Assembly: GCF_900236475.1 (NCBI RefSeq)
Contig: NZ_LT963352.1
Span: 8,651,001 to 8,715,000 of the forward strand
Length of the DNA: 64,000 nt
Direction of reading: 5' to 3'
Origin: Streptomyces chartreusis NRRL 3882
Lineage (GTDB): Bacteria; Actinomycetota; Actinomycetes; Streptomycetales; Streptomycetaceae
The translations under genes were made by a program, and so were the position numbers. Position 1 is the stretch's first letter. The number at the start of each line of letters is the position of its first letter. Under the pieces are notes generated by a model. The model saw nothing but the letters and a program-made list of their open reading frames with translations. It did no database searches and was not told where the DNA came from. Positions 7,604-14,693 of this stretch are shown here, one piece after another.

Positions 7604-8544
7604 TCGGCGAAGTGCTCGGTCAGCGGCTCGCCGGTGAGCGGTTCCAGAAAGAGGAACTGACCCTGGGGGTTGACCTCCAGCCAGACGGGTTCACCTCCTG
7701 GTGTGAGCTTGAGGTCGATCACGCCCATGGGCAGCCCCAGTCGGTCGAGCACCGTACGGACCATCCGGGCCAGGTCCTGGGGGACCGGCCACCGCGTGAT
7801 CGGGACGTTGAGGTCGGGGCGCCAGTCCAGTTCCTCCGTCTCGATGAGCGCCGCGAACATGCGCTCGCCGAAGCAGTTGAGCCGGATGTGGTGCCGACCC
7901 GGAACGTACTCCTGGTACGTCGCCGGGCACACCGCGAAGGACTCGGCAGGCAGCGCCTCCGGGTCCTCGATCCACCGCGTGTACAGGGACGGGCCCCGCG
8001 CGCCCACGACCGGCTTGACGATGACCCGCCCGATCTCGCGGGTGAAGTCCACCACCTCGTCACGTGACTGCGTGATCAGCGTCCGCGGCACACGGAAGCC
8101 CGCCTGCTGGGCTACCCACAGCTGGTAGACCTTGTCGGACGCCCGGTCGGTCGCCTCCGGCGGCGAGATCCACTCGCCGTGGAACGAGGCGGCGAGGATT
8201 CCCCCCAGCGCTCCACGGCAGTCGTTGTTGACCAGGCTGACCTGCTGCGCGCCGAGACCCGTGCCGTCCGACCCGGCGGCGGACATGGTGAGCTGCTGGT
8301 CCGCCCGCGCGCGGCGCCACCAGAGCACCTCCGCTTGCGCGGGGGGCACCGTCCGGCCCTCCGACGTCGGCACCGCCGCCGAGGCTCCGGAGCCGTCCGA
8401 CGTCCCGGACAGGTGCCAGGTCAGGCCGGGTCTGCCGCTCACCGCGTCGCACTCCAGGATGTGGAACTCCTCACCGCGGGCGCGCACCGCGTGCTGCACC
8501 GCGATGGCGTGAAGGTCGTCGTGGAAGGACAGGGCCAGGATCAT
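7543..8544 (-). CDS. ATP-grasp ligase, probable RiPP-modifying (MvdD/SAV_5884-like)
   Basis: The protein is 333 aa. The start is ATG 8544, which overlaps the stop of the upstream peptide gene by 4 bases (ATGA). An N-terminal pre-ATP-grasp domain (ILALSFHDDLHAIAVQHAV, then EVLWWRR, then NDCRGALGGIL) leads to the ATP-grasp fold: SDKVYQLWVAQQAGFRVPRT, the VIVKPVVGARG nucleotide-binding strand, YQEYVPGRHHIRLNCFG, and the metal-binding end GVIDLKLTPGG and WLEVNPQGQ, with Asp, Glu and Asn in place. This layout is that of ATP-grasp ribosomal peptide maturases that make omega-ester or omega-amide links in microviridin-type peptides. Target side chains cannot be deduced. It ends inside the convergent peptidase gene. 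Confidence 0.85.
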   Translation of the reverse strand: MILALSFHDDLHAIAVQHAVRARGEEFHILECDAVSGRPGLTWHLSGTSDGSGASAAVPTSEGRTVPPAQAEVLWWRRARADQQLTMSAAGSDGTGLGAQQVSLVNNDCRGALGGILAASFHGEWISPPEATDRASDKVYQLWVAQQAGFRVPRTLITQSRDEVVDFTREIGRVIVKPVVGARGPSLYTRWIEDPEALPAESFAVCPATYQEYVPGRHHIRLNCFGERMFAALIETEELDWRPDLNVPITRWPVPQDLARMVRTVLDRLGLPMGVIDLKLTPGGEPVWLEVNPQGQFLFLEPLTGEPLTEHFADYLITAGQLVPRGGAASSVR

Positions 8545-8792
8545 GCCGCGTCGCACATGTCGGAGCAGCAGTGGGGCCCGCACCCCGTCTCACAGGCGTG
8601 GCCGGCCAGGCTCTCGGCGGAGATTTCCAGACCGGTGGTGGTCCGAAGGGCTTCCTCCCAGGCCTGCAGCTCCTCGGGTGTCTTCAGTTCTACGAACCCG
8701 GTCGCCTGGGTGCTGAACACCACCGGCGGAGCGGTGCTGGTGAAGCTTTCCTGACTCTGGTCCAAGGGCTCGCCAAGCTTGAAGCCGGTCAT
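8541..8792 (-). CDS. Candidate RiPP precursor peptide with Cys-rich C-terminal core
   Basis: The peptide is 83 aa from ATG 8792, chosen because GGGAGG lies 8 bases upstream (GTG 8798 is too close to it). The first part is a leader-like region: Thr/Ser/Pro-rich TSTAPPVVFST followed by the helical acidic segment ELKTPEELQAWEEALR. After a GLEISAESLAG hinge, the last 20 residues hold five Cys (positions 67, 71, 75, 76, 80), one Glu and two Asp, one His and two Gly, and end in CDAA. Leader plus short, chemically loaded C-terminal core, translationally coupled to an ATP-grasp enzyme, is the classic precursor arrangement. The core does not match the TxKxPSD core of microviridins, and I do not recognise its class. 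Confidence 0.75.
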   Translation of the reverse strand: MTGFKLGEPLDQSQESFTSTAPPVVFSTQATGFVELKTPEELQAWEEALRTTTGLEISAESLAGHACETGCGPHCCSDMCDAA

Positions 8793-9044
8793 GGTCACGG
8801 CCTCCCTCGATTGTCTCTCGCCCCCGAGTCACGATTTCTGCCTTCTGATTCTTCTCCTTCTACTCAACCACCGCTGTACCGGGGCCGCATCCGCCCGACG
8901 GTCGCCTGGTAGGTCTTTCAACTAACGCTCCGGGCCGGTGCGTTCACAGCGCGAGGGGTGGCGGTCGAAGGTTCTTCGGGGGTAGCCAGTGTTTAGGAAG
9001 TGGCCCTGGCGTCGAACGCGACGACATAGGCAGGATCGTGAGTC

Positions 9045-9776
9045 ATGCGTGCAGTTGTGTTCGATATGGATGGGACGCTTCTGGACAGCGTCCCCACGGT
9101 GTCCCGCGCGTACGCCGACGCGATTCGCTCGCTCGGCGGCCCGCCGGTCTCGCCGGATGAAGTGGCCGCCGGCTGGCATGTCGGCCACACGGAGCTGGTT
9201 CTCGCACACTTCCTCGGCCGCACCTGTGGCCCCGCCGAGGTCGAGCGGTTCCACGCTTACCTGGATCCGGCCGTCGCCGACCTGCGGCCGTTCCCCGGCA
9301 TACCGGCCCTGCTCGACGAAGTCGCCGATGCGGGCATGCGGCTGGGCGTATTCACGGCGGCCACCCGGCGAGTGGCTTCGAGCATGCTCGCTGCCGCCGG
9401 AATCGACGCGCGATTTGGCGTGGTCGTCGCAGGCGACGAAGTCGGCAGGCCCAAGCCGGCGCCGGACGGGTTGTTGCTGGCACTGCGGCAGCTCGGGGTT
9501 CCGGCCGGGGCAACTGCCTATGTGGGTGACGCTGAAGTGGACCTCGACTGTGCCAACGCCGCGGGAACGCTGGGAGTGCACGCCAGGTGGGGTGCACGCG
9601 CCGGTGTCCGTGCCGGGGCTCACCCGGTCGCGGCGAGTCCGTACGACGTGCTCAGCCTACTGGTGGCGCTACGCAGGCGTACGGGCGACGGCACGGCCCG
9701 CCAGGGCGGCTCCGGGACAGTGTCCCGCAGATCTGCAGATCAGGTGAGGCTCGCGAGTGAGGATAGGCAGTCGTGA
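9045..9776 (+). CDS. HAD superfamily hydrolase (phosphoglycolate phosphatase-like)
   Basis: This is a 243-aa HAD phosphatase. Motif I FDMDGTLLDS (residues 6-15) supplies the nucleophile Asp and acid Asp, motif II is FTAAT (near 103), motif III Lys is in GRPKPAPDG (near 138), and motif IV is YVGDAEVDL (near 162). A four-helix cap follows motif I, which places it in subfamily IA with phosphoglycolate and similar small-molecule phosphatases. The tail after about 215 is Arg/Ser-rich and likely disordered. The stop overlaps the GTG of the GNAT gene by 4 bases, so the two are co-translated. Start ATG 9045 sits directly before the motif I strand. Confidence 0.88.
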   Translation: MRAVVFDMDGTLLDSVPTVSRAYADAIRSLGGPPVSPDEVAAGWHVGHTELVLAHFLGRTCGPAEVERFHAYLDPAVADLRPFPGIPALLDEVADAGMRLGVFTAATRRVASSMLAAAGIDARFGVVVAGDEVGRPKPAPDGLLLALRQLGVPAGATAYVGDAEVDLDCANAAGTLGVHARWGARAGVRAGAHPVAASPYDVLSLLVALRRRTGDGTARQGGSGTVSRRSADQVRLASEDRQS

Positions 9777-10249
9777 TCACCATTGGTTCGTTGCGCGAGG
9801 AGGACCGCGCCGCCTGGGAAGCGCTGGCGCGCGGTTACAAGGCGTTCTACCGCACCATGGTGCCGGACGAGGGCTACGAGCAGACCTGGCAGCGGCTACG
9901 GGGCGGCACCGAGTTCCACGGCATCGGCGCCTGGTCGCAAGGAAAGCTGGTCGGCATCGCGCACTACCTGTTCCACCCGACGTTCTGGATGGAAGACAGC
10001 TGCTACCTCCAGGACCTCTTCGTCGACGAGGCTGCACGCGGCCGAGGCGTGGCGCGGATGCTGATCGAGAAGGTGGCCGATGCATCGCGGGAGCGGGGGG
10101 CATCCCGCTTCTACTGGACCACTCAGGAGGACAACGTCGCCGCCCGCGCACTGTACGACAAGGTGGCGAGCTTCAAGGGGTTCATACGCTACGACTACCC
10201 CATTGGCTTGCGACCTGGGGGAAGTGCTGGCGGGGCCGGTCAGCAGTGA
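9773..10249 (+). CDS. GNAT family N-acetyltransferase
   Basis: This is a 158-aa acetyl-CoA-dependent acyltransferase of the GNAT fold. It starts at GTG 9773, overlapping the HAD stop (GTGA). The acetyl-CoA pyrophosphate loop is seen in LQDLFVDEAARGRGVARMLI (the R-G-R-G-V-A signature near residue 90), with strand 4 ahead of it and NVAARALYDKVASF as the C-terminal helix contacting CoA. Substrate is not deducible. The HAD-GNAT pair could act on one metabolite (phosphate removal and N-acetylation), but that is inference from coupling only. Confidence 0.88.
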   Translation: MITIGSLREEDRAAWEALARGYKAFYRTMVPDEGYEQTWQRLRGGTEFHGIGAWSQGKLVGIAHYLFHPTFWMEDSCYLQDLFVDEAARGRGVARMLIEKVADASRERGASRFYWTTQEDNVAARALYDKVASFKGFIRYDYPIGLRPGGSAGGAGQQ

Positions 10250-10706
10250 CGTGAGAACGGCCGCGTGGGTTAGGGCCTGTCGTTCGGATCACGTCGCGGA
10301 CGCGGGCCCAGCCTAATCTCCGACCGCTCCGCGCGGCGCCCCACCCGCCGCCGGGCCAGCACCGAACTCGTCCTCGTCCGCGGCAGAGCCAGCTGATCAC
10401 ACCAGCCGAACCCGTCAGGCCCGCACGTCCAGACCACAATTTCTGCCGCGGTCGTAAGTGATCCATGGCGCCATCGGCGCCCAGGGCGCCCCGTCGTCTC
10501 CGCTCTCGCTGCCCCGGGCAAGACCGTGACCGCTGTGACCCGCGACGCGCACGTCGGCCGTCGGCGGAGCTCTGACGGCGATCACCGCCGGATCCGGCCC
10601 GCTTAAGGCCGGGTTCGGCGGCGGAAGCACGCGTTGCCGACACGTTCGTCCCATAACCTCGTGCCTGGAGACGTCAGATGTCATGCGGAGCGACATTCAG
10701 GAGGCG
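10250..10706 (+). other. Intergenic region, possible mobile-element scar
   Basis: There is no convincing gene in these 457 bases; open frames on both strands lack coding character. The segment beginning AGGGCCTGTCGTTCGGATCA (10272-10291) resembles terminal sequences seen at ends of some Streptomyces insertion sequences. That is a recollection of pattern, not a match I can verify. A GGAGG site ahead of 10707 belongs to the next gene. Confidence 0.3.
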
Positions 10707-11591
10707 ATGGTGTTCGGAAGGGGCATGCGGTTGTTCGCGGGCGCCATGGCCGTGGCCTGCATGGTGCTCGTCGGCCCCAGTGCGCCGAGCGGTGCCCTCT
10801 CCGGCAGGTCACTGCCCGTCACCGCTGCCAGGGATGTCGTACCGGACCGGGTCATGACGTGGAACATCTGCAACCCCTGCGAGGTGAGCAACGTCGACCG
10901 GGCGGCGGAGATCGCCACGTATGCCCCCCAGGTCATCGGCCTGCAAGAAGCGTGCGTGCGCGACGTCGAGAGGATCCGGGAGTACCTGGAGCGCCTGCAC
11001 GGGCTCGCCTACCACGTCGAGTACGGGATGGTTCTCCAGGACTGGGGCCGTTGCGGTGGATTGCCGTGGAGTCCGGGAGCCTTCGGCCAGGCGGTCCTCT
11101 CGGCGGCTCCGATGACCGAGCGCGTCAGCGTGGAATACCCCGACGGCGGATCCGAGGACCGTGGGTACATGGCCGTCACCACCGTGGTGGGCGGCCAGCG
11201 GGTCCGGGTCTTCAACACACACCTCGCCCAACGACGTCAGGAGGCAGTCCGGGCGGACCAGGTGCGTGTACTAGCCGAAGAGGTCGCCCGGTACGACCGC
11301 GCCATCGTTCTCGGCGACTTCAACGCGGTGCCCGATGCTCCCGAACTCAGCCCGATGTGGGCGCTGGCCGCGGATCCAGACTCCGGGTGTCGCCCCTCGT
11401 CCGCCGGCACCTGCGAGCCGACCACCGACTGGCAGAGCAAGTTCGACTACGTCTTCCTGCGGGGCATGGCCCCACTCGAGCACCGCGTGCGCCCCACCTC
11501 GTACTCGGACCACCATCTCGTGCACGCCGACGTCGATGGCGGGGCCGGCGGCCAACGGTCAGTGGACTCGGTCACGGCACCGGCCGCTTGA
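10707..11591 (+). CDS. Secreted endonuclease/exonuclease/phosphatase (EEP) family protein
   Basis: The protein is 294 aa from ATG 10707; AGGAGG lies just before it, and GTG 10710 is an equally placed alternative. A signal peptide (GMRLFAGAMAVACMVLVG) precedes the EEP domain. Family motifs are in order: MTWNIC (Asn for Mg binding), VIGLQEAC (Glu), VFNTHLAQRR (His), VLGDFNAVPD (Asp-Phe-Asn) and a final SDHHLVHADV (Asp-His). All catalytic residues are present. Extra Cys around 239-250 (GCRPSSAGTC) suggest an extracellular disulfide. Substrates of this family include nucleic acids, inositol phosphates and sphingomyelin, so extracellular phosphodiesterase is as specific as the sequence allows. Confidence 0.85.
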   Translation: MVFGRGMRLFAGAMAVACMVLVGPSAPSGALSGRSLPVTAARDVVPDRVMTWNICNPCEVSNVDRAAEIATYAPQVIGLQEACVRDVERIREYLERLHGLAYHVEYGMVLQDWGRCGGLPWSPGAFGQAVLSAAPMTERVSVEYPDGGSEDRGYMAVTTVVGGQRVRVFNTHLAQRRQEAVRADQVRVLAEEVARYDRAIVLGDFNAVPDAPELSPMWALAADPDSGCRPSSAGTCEPTTDWQSKFDYVFLRGMAPLEHRVRPTSYSDHHLVHADVDGGAGGQRSVDSVTAPAA

Positions 11592-11608
11592 TACGCAGCA
11601 CGTACCCG

Positions 11609-12015
11609 CCGTCGCCGTCTGCTCCAGGGCAGCGAGGACATCGCCGCCCACATCTCGGCGTACCGTGCGCCGGAGGCGAGCCTCGGAATCAGCCCGCGCC
11701 CGATCGCCATCGAGGAGTACGGCACACCCTCCGAGATGGCAACTCCGGCGCCCTCATCGGCTACGCAGCCAAGTTCGAGCGGGCGGGCATCAGGGACGCC
11801 GAGTTCGCCTTCTACGAGTGGTACGGCGACATGTCCGGGATCATGCTCGTCACCACGCCCCGGCCCAGACCGGCATCGACGGCATGGCCTCCCTCAAGAG
11901 TGCGGACAACCAGATCAGCGTCGTCGCGGGCGGCTGCACCGGCTCCTTCAGCAACGGCTCCATCACGGTGCCCGTGGCGATGAACGCCACCGACGGCTAC
12001 CACACCTCCCGATGA
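11609..12015 (+). pseudogene. Degraded C-terminal part of a secreted glycoside hydrolase
   Basis: Three consecutive coding-like pieces lie in three frames. The first, 11615-11733, includes DIAAHISAYRAPEASLG and the IAIEEYGTPSEM stretch. The second, about 11734-11860, reads GNSGALIGYAAKFERAG and later FAFYEWYGDMSG. The third, about 11870-12015, reads TGIDGMASLKSADNQISV and VAGGCTGSFSNG. Read together they resemble the end of a beta-xylosidase/GH39-type hydrolase: the catalytic-acid-like IEEYG, a helix, then a C-terminal beta-sandwich. The N-terminal barrel is absent. Two frameshifts and truncation make expression of a working enzyme impossible. Family assignment is by resemblance only. Confidence 0.5.
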
Positions 12016-12233
12016 GGCAGCACCGATGGCCCCGCGTCCGCGCCCGCAACCCGCGGCCCGAGAGTTCACCGAGCTGGTGCGTGCCCATGACATCTGGCAC
12101 GGAGTCGTTGCCGTGACGGCCACAACGGGTGGGGTCTTCGACTGGTCGTACATGGCGTACGGAAAAGCATCGGGCGGGCAGCGAGACCAGGCTGCCCGTG
12201 CCTGTCTGGTTGACGACACGAACGGGGAATCAC

Positions 12234-12662
12234 ATGTCACGGATGAAGCGTGTGGTGCAGGGCGCGGTCGCGGCGGGCGTGAGCGCCGTCGCCTTGACGG
12301 CTCTGGCACCGACGGCGTCGGCGGCACCGGCCACCGCGACCGCTGCTTACAACGGCGCCTGCGGCACCGGCTACAAGACCGTCAACTCCACGCCGGTCGG
12401 AACCATCGGCACGGCCTATCTCACCTACAACTCCGCCACCGGCATGAACTGCGCGGTAGCCATCCGGAATATGGCGGGTGACCCGGTTTCGATGGACTTG
12501 TTCATCCGGCGCAGCGGCGACGAGATCTTCAACGACCAGGACGGCGGCCTCCTCCGTTCCTACGTCGGCCCGGTCCACGTCGACGCCGCCGGGTCTTGCG
12601 TGGACTGGTGGGGCCAGATCGATGGAGTGCACTTCGGAAAGTCCGGCACCAACTGCGGCTAG
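12234..12662 (+). CDS. SapA-like secreted spore-associated protein
   Basis: The protein is 142 aa from ATG 12234; upstream in-frame starts would bury the signal peptide. A Sec signal (KRVVQGAVAAGVSAVALTAL, cleavage after ASA near residue 30) precedes a roughly 110-residue mature domain that closely follows the Streptomyces spore-associated protein A pattern: AYNGACGTGYKTVNSTPVG, LTYNSATGMNCAVAIRN, SYVGPVHVDAAGSCVDWWG and a final Cys-Gly. Four Cys are positioned to form two disulfides. SapA is released from spore surfaces, but its biochemical role is not known. The gene stands alone between a pseudogene and a convergent stress membrane gene. Confidence 0.8.
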   Translation: MSRMKRVVQGAVAAGVSAVALTALAPTASAAPATATAAYNGACGTGYKTVNSTPVGTIGTAYLTYNSATGMNCAVAIRNMAGDPVSMDLFIRRSGDEIFNDQDGGLLRSYVGPVHVDAAGSCVDWWGQIDGVHFGKSGTNCG

Positions 12663-12768
12663 TCCGCGTCGATTCCGCCGCGGACGCGCGTGCGCACCCG
12701 CGTCCGCGGCACTGGCCGCGTGGGCCCCTGGCACCTGCCGGGCACGACTGCTGCCTTCCCGGCCGCTG

Positions 12769-13029
12769 TCATGCGCGCCGTCGGGCCCACAACGGGGTGA
12801 CGAACGCGATGAGGACGGCAGCGATGCCGATCTGGAAGATGTGGCGGATCCAGTCGATACCGCCGGTGTCGCGCACACCGAAGGCGGTGGCGAGCGCGTT
12901 GCCGGCGACGGCGCCGAGGATGCCCATGACGACCGTCAGCCACAGGGGAATGGGCTGACGCCCGGGAACGACGAGCTTGGCGAGCAGGCCGATGATCAGC
13001 CCGGCGATGATCGCCCAGAGGAACGACAC
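12769..13029 (-). CDS. GlsB/YeaQ/YmgE family stress-response membrane protein
   Basis: The protein is 86 aa from GTG 13029, with AAGGAG 6 bases upstream; longer frames to 13119 include unlikely leader sequence. Three hydrophobic helices are visible: FLWAIIAGLIIGLLAKLVVP, LWLTVVMGILGAVAGNALA and IFQIGIAAVLIAFVTPLW. The Gly-rich small-residue helices and the GLLAKLVVPGRQP loop are the family signature. It ends in RRRA, facing the cytoplasm. Family members are induced by general stress and their mechanism is unknown. It is divergent from the hemerythrin gene. Confidence 0.88.
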   Translation of the reverse strand: MSFLWAIIAGLIIGLLAKLVVPGRQPIPLWLTVVMGILGAVAGNALATAFGVRDTGGIDWIRHIFQIGIAAVLIAFVTPLWARRRA

Positions 13030-13339
13030 GGCAACTCCTTCCGTTTGTTGCCCCATTCGGGCACCACACAAGTGCCCGCCGGATGCCCCCATAAGCGTGG
13101 TCCGGCGAAGGACCTCCACTCACCCAGGCGTCACGGACCGGTGTTCGATCACCGGCGCGAGGGACACCTCTCCGCAGCAACCCGCCGGATGCCGTCCGCC
13201 ACCGGAGTGAACTGGCGGACCTGCGTGAGGTCGCCGGCGCGCGCGTGGCAGGTATCCCTGCTGGGTGGCGAGCCGGTGGAGCGCTGGACAGAGCCGGCCG
13301 GCCCCCGGGTCTCAGAACGACGAGGAGCGGAGAAAGCCC
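13030..13339. other. Divergent promoter region
   Basis: These 310 bases separate the leftward GlsB-type gene and the rightward hemerythrin gene and hold no convincing ORF. Both neighbours are stress-type genes, so a shared alternative-sigma-factor promoter would be expected. I could not identify a clear -35/-10 pair by eye. Confidence 0.4.
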
Positions 13340-13903
13340 ATGGGCCACGGCGGAAACGTCATCCAGGAACTGACCGCGGATCACCGCGAGGTGGACGACC
13401 TCTTCTCGCAGATCGAAGCGCTGCCGGGGGCCGACGAGCGGCGACGTGAACTGGCGGACCGGCTCACCATGGAGCTGATCCGGCACTCGGTGGCCGAGGA
13501 GGAGTACCTGTACCCGACGGTGCGCCGGTACGTCGACGGCGGGGACGACCTCGCCGACAAGGAGCTCGCCGACCACGGCGAAGTGGAGCGCATGCTCAAG
13601 GAGCTCGAAGGCTGCCGGCCCGGGGACGGGCGTTTCGACACCCTGATCGTGCGGCTGAAGAACGCCGTCACGGCCCATGTCGGCGACGAGGAGAACCGGC
13701 TCTTCCCGATGCTGGCCGACGTCTGCTCCGCCGATGCCCTGGAGGAGCTGGGTGAGAAGGTCCGCTCGGCCAAGGAGCACGCCCCCACCCGCCCGCACCC
13801 CTCGGCGCCGGACACCCCACCCGCCAACAAACTCCTCGCGCCCGGTACCGGCATGGTCGACCGCCTGCGCGACATGCTCACAGGCCGCGGAAAGCAGGAC
13901 TGA
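13340..13903 (+). CDS. Hemerythrin HHE domain protein
   Basis: The protein is 187 aa from ATG 13340, with GAGCGGAG about 9 bases upstream. The four-helix HHE domain has the diiron ligands: TADHREVDDLF (His at about 15), RHSVAEEEYLYP (His/Glu near 54-58), ADHGEVERML (His near 77) and VTAHVGDEENRLFP (His/Glu near 115-119). This non-heme diiron domain binds O2 or nitric oxide. The C-terminal 45 residues are Pro-rich and disordered, ending in MVDRLRDMLTGRG. Cytoplasmic. Actinobacterial members are often stress-induced and linked to oxidative or nitrosative stress, but the ligand here is not determined. Confidence 0.9.
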   Translation: MGHGGNVIQELTADHREVDDLFSQIEALPGADERRRELADRLTMELIRHSVAEEEYLYPTVRRYVDGGDDLADKELADHGEVERMLKELEGCRPGDGRFDTLIVRLKNAVTAHVGDEENRLFPMLADVCSADALEELGEKVRSAKEHAPTRPHPSAPDTPPANKLLAPGTGMVDRLRDMLTGRGKQD

Positions 13904-13945
13904 CCGGCAGGACCGGCAGGGCTGAAACGGTTCCCGTGCCCCCGG

Positions 13946-13980
13946 CACGGCACGGCGCGGCACGGCGCGGCACGGCCACG
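13946..13980 (+). repeat. Short GC-rich tandem repeat
   Basis: The unit CACGGCGCGG occurs twice perfectly (13951-13960, 13961-13970), flanked by partial copies CACGG (13946) and CACGGC (13971). It lies in the 3' region of the hemerythrin gene and is not coding. Confidence 0.7.
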
Positions 13981-14006
13981 GCTCGGCGACCGGCGGTCAC
14001 AGTTCC

Positions 14007-14040
14007 TCGATCTGCGGGCCGTGCGGGAACCGCAGATCGA
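14007..14040. terminator. Perfect 11-bp hairpin after hemerythrin gene
   Basis: TCGATCTGCGG (14007-14017) and CCGCAGATCGA (14030-14040) are exact reverse complements around a 12-base loop. It lies 104 bases past the hemerythrin stop and 150 bases ahead of the next gene, so a factor-independent terminator is the likely role. Confidence 0.6.
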
Positions 14041-14192
14041 ACACCGGTCGGCTCAAGGCGACGTCCTGCCCGCGCCCCATCGGCTCCGGACCGGTTGCAG
14101 TCGTCAAAGAGCCCGTGTCTCATGAGTGAGCGGCTGATCAACGCATGGCGGACGGGGCGGCCCGGTCCCGCCGGGGCCGTACGGGAGGCGGG

Positions 14193-14603
14193 ATGTCAGG
14201 ACGGCGGCGCACCCCCGGCATCGTGGCGGTGGTGGTCCTCGTCACCGCCGGTGCCTGCGGGACGCCCTCCGAGCGGCGCGACAGCGTCACCGCGCAAGTG
14301 ACGCGATTCGAGCGGGCGCTCGACACCGGACAGCGTGAACGCCTGTGCACCGCCCTCGCGCCCTCGACCAGGGAGGAACTGGAGCAGTCGGCCAAGCGCA
14401 GCTGCGCGCAGGCGATCGGTGAGCAGGGCCTTCCCGCGGCGGGCGCGGTACGGCGCGTGGATGTCTACGGTGATCAGGCCCGGGTGGTGCTGGAGCACGA
14501 CACCCTCTTCCTCGCCCGCTTTCCCGCGGGGTGGAAGGTCACCGCGGCCGGGTGCCGGCCCCGGCCGCAGCGCCCGTACCAGTGCGAGATCGAGGGCGGG
14601 TGA
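14193..14603 (+). CDS. Small exported protein, possibly lipoprotein, unknown function
   Basis: The protein is 136 aa from ATG 14193; GGGAGG lies 6 bases upstream, which rules against the earlier in-frame ATG 14145. The N-terminus is basic (SGRRR), then a hydrophobic stretch (GIVAVVVLVTAGAC) whose Cys could carry lipid, although the -3 residue is Ala rather than Leu. The mature part resembles small mature domains of actinobacterial lipoproteins (TAQVTRFERALDTGQRERLC, a single SNTF2-like helix-sheet order) with four further Cys. It is followed after 6 bases by a 27-aa membrane peptide gene, then by a DUF6766 gene; all three probably form one operon. Confidence 0.7.
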   Translation: MSGRRRTPGIVAVVVLVTAGACGTPSERRDSVTAQVTRFERALDTGQRERLCTALAPSTREELEQSAKRSCAQAIGEQGLPAAGAVRRVDVYGDQARVVLEHDTLFLARFPAGWKVTAAGCRPRPQRPYQCEIEGG

Positions 14604-14609
14604 CGGACC

Positions 14610-14693
14610 GTGAAGACGTTGTTCGTGGGAACACTGCTCGTGATCGTGGTCGGCCTGGCGTACTTCATGACGTTGGGACTGATGCACCGATGA
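14610..14693 (+). CDS. 27-aa single-helix membrane peptide
   Basis: This frame is too short for most gene finders. It runs from GTG 14610 to TGA 14691-14693 and encodes a basic start (VKTL), one hydrophobic helix (FVGTLLVIVVGLAYFMTLG) and LMHR. Support is positional: it begins 6 bases after the stop of the upstream gene, and its stop overlaps the ATG of the DUF6766 gene by 4 bases (ATGA). A frame that fits exactly between two genes with both junctions tight is unlikely by chance. Function unknown; it may assist the adjacent membrane protein. Confidence 0.6.
   Translation: MKTLFVGTLLVIVVGLAYFMTLGLMHR

Noticed and set aside
12026..12481. Reading frame between the glycosidase pseudogene and the SapA-like gene
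   Set aside because: A short stretch (HDIWHGVVAVTATTGGVFDW) looks protein-like, but it passes into the SapA-like gene out of frame and I recognise no domain. Not enough for a gene call.
13946..13980. Possible CRISPR-like repeat
   Set aside because: The copies are directly adjacent with no spacers; it is a simple tandem repeat. No CRISPR array was seen anywhere in the window.
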